Of a stretch of DNA of 10,602 nucleotides, positions 6,738-10,602 are shown one piece after another. The DNA comes from Bacteroidales bacterium UBA3382. GTDB lineage: Bacteria; Bacteroidota; Bacteroidia; Bacteroidales; UBA932. The DNA lies in contig DEPW01000070.1 in NCBI GenBank assembly GCA_002358965.1, positions 4,538-15,139 of the forward strand. Reading direction: 5' to 3'. Numbering within the stretch: the first letter of the stretch is position 1; the number at the start of each line of letters is the position of its first letter. The notes under the pieces were generated by a model that was given only the letters and a program-made list of their open reading frames with translations, searched no databases and had not been told where the DNA came from. The translations under genes were made by a program, and so were the position numbers.

Positions 6738-8351
6738 TTAAAATGCAAGGATGCAACGCACATGCAGGAAATCTTTCTTGTATGTCGCCACACTCATGAC
6801 TGTCGAGCCGTAATCCCTGACACCTATATAGCGTGCCATGTCCGCAGTAGCGGTAGAAGCCGTCCAATAATATCCGTTGCCGGAAAACAGATTCTTGTCT
6901 TCATCGGAAACCTTGGACATCATGTTGTTCATGGTAGTCATGATATATCCGAGATTCTCCCAATAGAAATCCGTTGCCTCACCCGACCAGAAATTGTCAT
7001 GAGCCAAAGATATTCCGGTAAAATTAGCAATCATATCGAACCACTGGCCGGTAGTCGGTATGTACCATCCTGTCGTATTCTCGAAAAGCGAAGGATCCGA
7101 AGACTCGTATGCGGCCTTGAAAGCAGGGTAATGGCCGGCATCGAAATCCGCCGAACGCTTTTCGCGTATCAGCCTGTTCGCCTCATAGCCCTCTATATCG
7201 TTTTCGTTAAGCAGCAGGAAAGTATTGTAAGAATCCCCTCCTACATAATTTTCGATTCCAATCTCTGTCTCATCACGCTCATAGTTGCCGTCCGGACCAA
7301 GATACCACTCGAAAAAATTGTCGTTCTGCACGGACTTGGACGCAACCACAAGCCCGTGTACCTCATTGTCCAAAGCAGCTTTCTCCCCTGCACCGATACG
7401 CGCCGGGTCGATCTGGAAGACGATACCTATGACATCGGAAGCTTTCACCGTCTGTTCGTCAGCATCTTTCGAGAGCAACGAACCGTCGGCAAGGAAGAAG
7501 TCGCCGACTTGCAGCTCATGACGGACCTCGACAGCTTCGGCATCGTCTATGACATATCTATGATATTGTCCTGCAACGATTTCAGGCTCGAACGACCATG
7601 AGGACACATCCGATCCCTGACCGTACTGCCCGGAAAACTCCCGGCTCACCCAGTCTGCGGGATTCACAAGATAGCCGAACGCCCCGTTGGACAAAATGCA
7701 CGGCGCGAAACCTTCGAATGAAAGATTCGAAGGCAGGATGCTGTAATTAGGCAAATCCACATCCTCATTGGTGAACACATACAATATATGAGGCAATATG
7801 ACAGCGGTAAGAGCCATCCTGTGCTTCATGGAAAAATCCAGATTGTTTCCCGACAACGCTCCCGTGGCCGTCATGAAGTCGGAAGCGGTATAATCCTCAT
7901 AGTCCGTCTGATCTTCCGCCACTGCCCACGCATCGGCCACTGCTGCGAAAAATCCTTCGTCTCCGCTTGCCGCCGGATTCACTTGCGCAGGAAGTTCATC
8001 GACATAAGGATAATAGGCATAGAAAACATTTTTTTCAACATCCAGCAAGGATGCCGAGAATTCCGAATCCGCCTGCCATACAAGACCGTCGGCGCCTTCG
8101 ACCGCCGTAAAACACAAATTGTTCACGGACGGCGATATCGCACCGTCTTCCAACATGAACAGGCCTATCCTGTCACCCGGCGTAAAGACCGTGGTAAATC
8201 CGTCTTCCGTAGCGCGTGTCCCGCCGAATCCGCCATCCACCACTTCGATATGTATCACCTCCGCCGATTCAGCGTTTTTTACCGGTTCCTTAGAGCACGA
8301 AACCGCAAAAACGTAAACAATGATAGCAAGTAAACAATTAATATTTTTCAT
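6738..8351 (-). CDS. Fimbrillin-like lipoprotein with C-terminal Lcl_C/DUF1566-like module
   Basis: The protein has 537 residues. I chose the ATG at 8349-8351 because GGGAG lies 5 bases before it; an ATG four codons upstream (8361-8363) overlaps that site. The signal peptide ends in AVSC (Cys19). The N-terminal half has fimbrillin (Mfa-like) marks: GTRA (about 44-47), FTPGDRIGLFM (56-66), AWAVAEDQTDYEDYTASDFM (141-160) and LDFSMKHRMALTAVILP (171-187). A linker VGDFFLADGS (282-291) leads to a C-terminal module with VIGIVF, HGLVV, TTGWYIPTTGQWFDMI (426-441), NNMMSKV, YYWTAS and a final HVRCILAF. This module matches the family often called DUF1566/Lcl_C and is shared with the gene upstream. It is probably a surface lipoprotein acting as an accessory or tip subunit of a type V-like pilus, or a stand-alone adhesin; the ligand is unknown. 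Confidence 0.82.
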   Translation of the reverse strand: MKNINCLLAIIVYVFAVSCSKEPVKNAESAEVIHIEVVDGGFGGTRATEDGFTTVFTPGDRIGLFMLEDGAISPSVNNLCFTAVEGADGLVWQADSEFSASLLDVEKNVFYAYYPYVDELPAQVNPAASGDEGFFAAVADAWAVAEDQTDYEDYTASDFMTATGALSGNNLDFSMKHRMALTAVILPHILYVFTNEDVDLPNYSILPSNLSFEGFAPCILSNGAFGYLVNPADWVSREFSGQYGQGSDVSSWSFEPEIVAGQYHRYVIDDAEAVEVRHELQVGDFFLADGSLLSKDADEQTVKASDVIGIVFQIDPARIGAGEKAALDNEVHGLVVASKSVQNDNFFEWYLGPDGNYERDETEIGIENYVGGDSYNTFLLLNENDIEGYEANRLIREKRSADFDAGHYPAFKAAYESSDPSLFENTTGWYIPTTGQWFDMIANFTGISLAHDNFWSGEATDFYWENLGYIMTTMNNMMSKVSDEDKNLFSGNGYYWTASTATADMARYIGVRDYGSTVMSVATYKKDFLHVRCILAF

Positions 8352-8372
8352 AATATCTCCCATCGATTAAAA

Positions 8373-10139
8373 TTAGAAAGCCAAAACGGGGCGTACCAAC
8401 GAACTTCCCCCCTTGGATGTGCTTTCGCATCTGAGGAATCCGAAATTGTCCAGGAAAAGCCTCCTGGCATTGTCCGTAGAGACCGCCGAAGATGTCCACA
8501 CATAATCCGCAGTAAACGGATCCTTGCTGTCGTCAGGCACTTTGGACATCATCTCGTTAAGGATCATAGGCACATCTCCGGCATCCATCCACATGAAAGT
8601 GCCTTCCGACATGTTCATGAAAGAATCAGCCGTATCGCTGATATCAAAATCCCCGAGATTCCTCAATATATCGAACCATTGTCCCGAAGACGGCAGATAC
8701 CACCCGGTCGTACCTTCAGGGCAGCCCGCCTCGTCGTCAAAATCGGCAGCAGCCTTGAAGGCCGCATACATCGTCATGCTGCCTCCCCTCTCATTGCGGA
8801 TCTGCTGGTTGTAATAATACCCGTCGATATCGGCATCCGATTCGGCGAAGGTCACGATGTTCGGCAATCCTATCGGAGTTTCGTCCTGTATCATATAACA
8901 CCACGCATACATCGCGCCGTCACCGGCGTTCATCGTCGAGACCACGAGCCCGTGAGGCTCCACACCGGCAGCTTCCAAGGCCTGCTTCTCGGCATCGCCC
9001 ATGCGTTCGGCGTCGGTCGTGAATACAATCCCTATCACGCTGCGAGGCTGCCCGGTTTCAGGATTGGTCATGGAAGGAGATGGCTTGTTCTCGTCCCACA
9101 CCATCTCGCCGTCTGCATAATATACGCGGCGCAATCCCCCGTCCGACCATGAGCCGTCCGAATAATAATAATCTCCTACCTTCGGCGTAGTGTCCTGCGG
9201 ACCGTATTCTTCATAAGTAAGCGGATCGGAATCAATATCGGTAGATCCCCCATCGGTCCAGGCGCCACCTTCGGAGACAGTGACATTCAATGTAAGTTCA
9301 TCGCCGTTCACTGTCACTTCGCAAACATATTCGCGGCCTCCCTTAATCGATGCCGCGGCATCTTCAGACGACGGCACATACCTCATGGACACTCCGTTTT
9401 CGAGAGTGAGCACTATCAGATTCTTTCCTGTCATGTCCTGTGGAATCACCGTGGCGCTGTAACTTGCCAAACTACCCGATGCGGCCGATGCGAGTTTAAG
9501 AGGCGCGATGGTCCCGTCGCCTCCTTCCACAGTCCAGTCACCTACCGATACGCCGGATACGGGAAACGAATAATTTCCGCTCATCGCAAGGTCTCCGTCG
9601 CCCAGAGTCAGGCCGGAAATCTGTGAAAGATCCGTCAGATATTCATTTTTAAGGACATTGACGGTCACTTTTGCCGTCTGAGGGTAAAATACCAGTTCGC
9701 CGTCTTGGCCATATCCCATAGTCGATGTCGCATACAGCAAATCGTCCGAAGACAGGCCTTCCTTGCGAGAGGTCTGGTCTTCACTGACTTCCCATACGGA
9801 AGAGAGGGCCGCGTAGCCGCTCCCCGGATACCATGCACGCACGATTTTGCGGCCTTCGCCCTCTTTCATGACGAAAGGATGTTCGGATGTCAGCATGCCA
9901 CCGTTCACCGCATAATCCTGTATTTCTCCCCATGACCCGGGGTTTTCAATATCTTCGACCTGTATGGATACAGGGGCGCCCTCATCCAAAAACAGAGCCG
10001 AAGACACGCCTCCCTGATAAGGCGTCACCTCTACGCCGAACTTTACTTCGGACTCCTTGCCCTCCGATTCTTCCGAAGACGGACGCTCGCACGCAGCGGC
10101 AAAAAGCAAAAGTCCGAAAAGGACACATATTTTTTTCAT
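8373..10139 (-). CDS. Fimbrillin-like lipoprotein with C-terminal Lcl_C/DUF1566-like module (larger paralogue)
   Basis: The protein has 588 residues. MKKICVLFGLLLFAAAC is a short lipoprotein signal (Cys17), followed by a Ser/Glu/Lys-rich spacer. The N-terminal part carries fimbrillin-like features that align with the downstream gene: IVRAWYP (99-105), VWEVSEDQTS (115-124), SSDDLLYATS (130-139) and FYPQTAKVTVNVL (151-163). After WTDGGST (294-300) comes VGDYYYSDGSWSDGG (321-335), then VIGIVFTTDAERMG (368-381), PHGLVVST (395-402), TTGWYLPSSGQWFDILRNL (477-495), NEMMSKVPD (528-536), YVWTSS (546-551) and the end LVRPVLAF. These blocks recur in the same order in the next gene, so the two are tandem paralogues with diverged sequences. 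Gaps of 35 bases upstream and 21 downstream support an operon. A surface binding or pilus-accessory role is inferred from family only. Confidence 0.82.
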   Translation of the reverse strand: MKKICVLFGLLLFAAACERPSSEESEGKESEVKFGVEVTPYQGGVSSALFLDEGAPVSIQVEDIENPGSWGEIQDYAVNGGMLTSEHPFVMKEGEGRKIVRAWYPGSGYAALSSVWEVSEDQTSRKEGLSSDDLLYATSTMGYGQDGELVFYPQTAKVTVNVLKNEYLTDLSQISGLTLGDGDLAMSGNYSFPVSGVSVGDWTVEGGDGTIAPLKLASAASGSLASYSATVIPQDMTGKNLIVLTLENGVSMRYVPSSEDAAASIKGGREYVCEVTVNGDELTLNVTVSEGGAWTDGGSTDIDSDPLTYEEYGPQDTTPKVGDYYYSDGSWSDGGLRRVYYADGEMVWDENKPSPSMTNPETGQPRSVIGIVFTTDAERMGDAEKQALEAAGVEPHGLVVSTMNAGDGAMYAWCYMIQDETPIGLPNIVTFAESDADIDGYYYNQQIRNERGGSMTMYAAFKAAADFDDEAGCPEGTTGWYLPSSGQWFDILRNLGDFDISDTADSFMNMSEGTFMWMDAGDVPMILNEMMSKVPDDSKDPFTADYVWTSSAVSTDNARRLFLDNFGFLRCESTSKGGSSLVRPVLAF

Positions 10140-10174
10140 TTTTCTTTAATGGTTAATTACTATTCTTCAAAAGA

Positions 10175-10602
10175 TTATTTAGGAAAAACGACCCTGAAAC
10201 CTATATATATGTCGAATGCGAACGGCATGAAGTGATCCCTGTCGCCCGAACGGCAATACTGTCCATGGATGAACCAGCCTCCGCCCCTGATCACTTTGGT
10301 ATGTTCCGGTGTCGGAGTATCAGGACCATGAGGGTCGGTCACCGGTCCTTCCGGATAATCCGCTTTCCAGTCGGAACACCATTCGTACACATTCCCGTGC
10401 ATATCGTACAGACCAAAACCGTTTGGCTCGAACGAGCCTACATCGGTAGTGATGCCTCTGTAATCCGCCGAAGCGTCTTCATACTGTCCGCCAGCAGCAT
10501 CGTCGTACGGAAAATTGCTCCTGAAATTGGCAAGGTCGTAAGTCAGCGAATGGCCGTCGCCTATTCCGAAAGGAAGGCTTTCGGTCTGTCCGCCACGGCA
10601 GG
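10175..10602 (-). CDS. SUMF1/FGE-like domain protein, C-terminal part (5' end outside window)
   Basis: The frame is open from the right edge (first full codon at 10598-10600) to TAA at 10175-10177, giving 141 residues; a short reading from an internal Met at 10402 is only part of it. Visible SUMF1 motifs are CRGGQTESLPFGIGDG, ANFRSNFPYDD, FGLYDMHGNVYEWCSDW, VIRGGGWF, YCRSGDRD and the end GFRVVFPK. CRGGQTESLPFGI is identical to the matching stretch of the operon's last SUMF1 gene, so the two are paralogues. Where human FGE has a catalytic Cys pair in RGGSYMCHRSYC, this protein reads RGGGWFIHGQYC and so keeps only the second Cys; FGE activity is unlikely. Signal peptide and stalk domains cannot be seen here. 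It is the first visible gene of the minus-strand surface operon. Confidence 0.85.
   Translation of the reverse strand, partial: CRGGQTESLPFGIGDGHSLTYDLANFRSNFPYDDAAGGQYEDASADYRGITTDVGSFEPNGFGLYDMHGNVYEWCSDWKADYPEGPVTDPHGPDTPTPEHTKVIRGGGWFIHGQYCRSGDRDHFMPFAFDIYIGFRVVFPK

Noticed and set aside
6721..6868. Extended N-terminus of the Big_2-SUMF1 gene reaching into the upstream gene (to 6867)
   Set aside because: The added 49 residues overlap the fimbrillin-like coding sequence out of frame and would bury the lipoprotein signal that begins at MKMKNVF.
6022..7601. Long open plus-strand frames opposite the surface operon
   Set aside because: They are low-complexity antisense shadows (His/Arg/Ser-rich) without domain motifs; the minus-strand frames carry clear signal peptides and domains.
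1..10602. Mobile elements, CRISPR arrays, tRNA/rRNA genes, DGR reverse transcriptase
   Set aside because: I saw no transposase or reverse-transcriptase motifs, no regularly spaced repeats and no cloverleaf-like sequence; coding density leaves only two intergenic gaps above 100 bases.

Overview
The window looks like a chromosomal segment of a moderate-GC gut-type Bacteroidales (Bacteroidota). I base this on the fimbrillin-like (Mfa/FimA-type) lipoproteins, SUMF1-domain lipoproteins with acidic residues after the lipobox, a DnaK ending in DVDYEEVK, mostly weak Shine-Dalgarno sites, and one TAnnTTTG-type promoter element. I cannot name the genus. No phage, IS, CRISPR, tRNA or rRNA is visible.

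Layout. (1) Bases 1-1042, + strand: the 3' end of nadD (NAD biosynthesis), translationally coupled by an ATGA overlap to a CYTH/triphosphate-tunnel protein. The CYTH frame lacks a stop at the family's normal end and reads about 70 codons into the antisense of the next gene. (2) Bases 825-3038, - strand: a two-gene unit with a secreted M14-type carboxypeptidase-like protein first and an RluA-family pseudouridine synthase second. The M14 protein keeps its zinc ligands but lacks the usual Asn-Arg substrate-binding pair. (3) Bases 3039-3186: a divergent promoter region containing a perfect TGACAT-T-ATGTCA palindrome. (4) Bases 3187-5115, + strand: a complete dnaK, followed by a strong hairpin terminator that also serves the convergent unit. 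(5) Bases 5224-10602, - strand: at least four tightly spaced genes, read from the right edge inward. They are a SUMF1-domain protein (cut by the window end), two paralogous fimbrillin-like lipoproteins sharing a C-terminal Lcl_C/DUF1566-like module, and a lipoprotein with two Big_2 Ig-like domains and a SUMF1 domain.

The housekeeping half (nadD, CYTH, RluA, dnaK) is ordinary apart from the CYTH tail. The accessory half is the interesting part. It looks like a cell-surface operon in which all four proteins end in modules that I assign to SUMF1/FGE-like or Lcl_C-like (lectin-type) families, mounted on Ig-like or fimbrillin-like stalks. My best inference is a set of surface-exposed adhesins or pilus tip/accessory subunits. 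The architecture also resembles variable proteins of diversity-generating retroelements, but no reverse transcriptase and no template/variable repeat pair is visible here.
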